Both the position numbers and the translations under genes were made by a program. Source: a bacterium (GTDB taxonomy: Bacteria > JAJRZV01). Taken from it: DNA of 23,352 nucleotides. Each line of letters starts with the position of its first letter. The first letter of the stretch is position 1. Below, in pieces: positions 23,241 to 23,352 of this stretch. Location of the stretch: positions 1 through 23,352 of the forward strand of contig JAJRZV010000081.1 in assembly GCA_024275095.1 (NCBI GenBank), written 5' to 3'. The notes under the pieces were generated by a model. That model was not told the origin of the DNA. It saw nothing but the letters and a program-made list of their open reading frames with translations, and did no database searches.

Positions 23241-23352
23241 TTAGCGGTTGTGTCTCAGTAGTTGTGTCCAATTTCTGATCTCATGAAAAGATTTATTCAG
23301 ATAAACTTCTGCCGGTGTTCTCAGTCCCTAATGCCCGGTGGGGCCTGTGCCA
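23241..23352 (-). pseudogene. IS transposase C-terminal end, frameshifted (runs off window)
   Basis: On the minus strand from the right edge the sequence reads WHRPHRALGTE in one frame, and then, after skipping one base near 23319, TPAEVYLNKSFHEIRNWTQL and a few more residues to a TAA at 23241-23243. The RPHRALG...TPAEVY pattern is the standard ending of DDE transposases of the IS3/IS481 type (family knowledge). One extra base breaks the frame, so this copy is either decayed or carries a sequencing error. The rest of the element and its left terminal repeat lie beyond the window; I could not identify the inner terminal repeat between 23133 and 23240. Confidence 0.75.

Noticed and set aside
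1-23352. CRISPR arrays, tRNA, rRNA or tandem repeats
   Set aside because: No regularly spaced direct repeats, cloverleaf or rRNA-like sequence was recognised on either strand by eye.

Overview
This is a bacterial chromosomal window, gene-dense and with few gaps. It appears to come from a two-membrane bacterium: it has a MltF-type and a second lytic transglycosylase, an M23 endopeptidase, anchored thioredoxins facing the envelope, and SecDF-YajC. It also carries genes often seen in anaerobic or deep-branching lineages: a SufCBDUS iron-sulfur operon, a SpoIID-like amidase, an SPL-family radical SAM protein, a UPF0282-like metallohydrolase and phasin-like proteins. The phylum cannot be fixed from the sequence alone. 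GTG and TTG starts are common. TGA is the ordinary stop of several genes (sufC, sufD-proximal sufB end, sufS, spoIID-like, secD, recJ).

Layout. (1) 1-278: 3' end of a radical SAM gene. (2) 454-6507, plus strand: a promoter with an overlapping Fur-like box, then sufC-sufB-sufD-sufU-sufS and an SPL-family radical SAM gene, nearly all touching or overlapping. sufB has one in-frame TGA at 2205-2207 in an otherwise intact, conserved frame. (3) 6497-9876, minus strand: an overlapping four-gene unit in the order GAF-GGDEF protein, two membrane-anchored thioredoxin-like proteins, M23 peptidase; it converges on the suf unit with an 11-bp overlap. (4) 9908-19014, plus strand: a compact unit of SpoIID-like protein, queA, tgt, yajC, HD-domain protein, secD, secF, DUF456 protein and recJ. 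(5) 19016-20405: terminator and promoter packed into about 70 bp, then two small Lys/Ala-rich phasin-like proteins and a lytic transglycosylase. (6) 20637-22007: mltF-like gene. (7) 22018-23094, minus: UPF0282-like metallo-beta-lactamase-fold protein. (8) 23241-23352, minus: frameshifted C-terminal end of an IS transposase running off the right edge.

How the genes work together. SufS releases sulfur from cysteine, SufU accepts or relays it, and SufBCD builds the cluster; the downstream radical SAM enzyme is itself a cluster client. queA and tgt act in queuosine tRNA modification next to the SecDF-YajC translocon, an arrangement found in many bacteria. Four peptidoglycan-active proteins (M23, SpoIID-like, SLT, MltF) are spread across three transcription units.

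The most notable observations are the in-frame TGA in sufB with a possible stem-loop just after it, the Fur-like box over the suf promoter, the phasin-like pair with its dense inverted-repeat control region, and substitutions in otherwise conserved Tgt motifs. No CRISPR array, rRNA, tRNA or intact mobile element was seen, and no clearly new multi-gene system was found.
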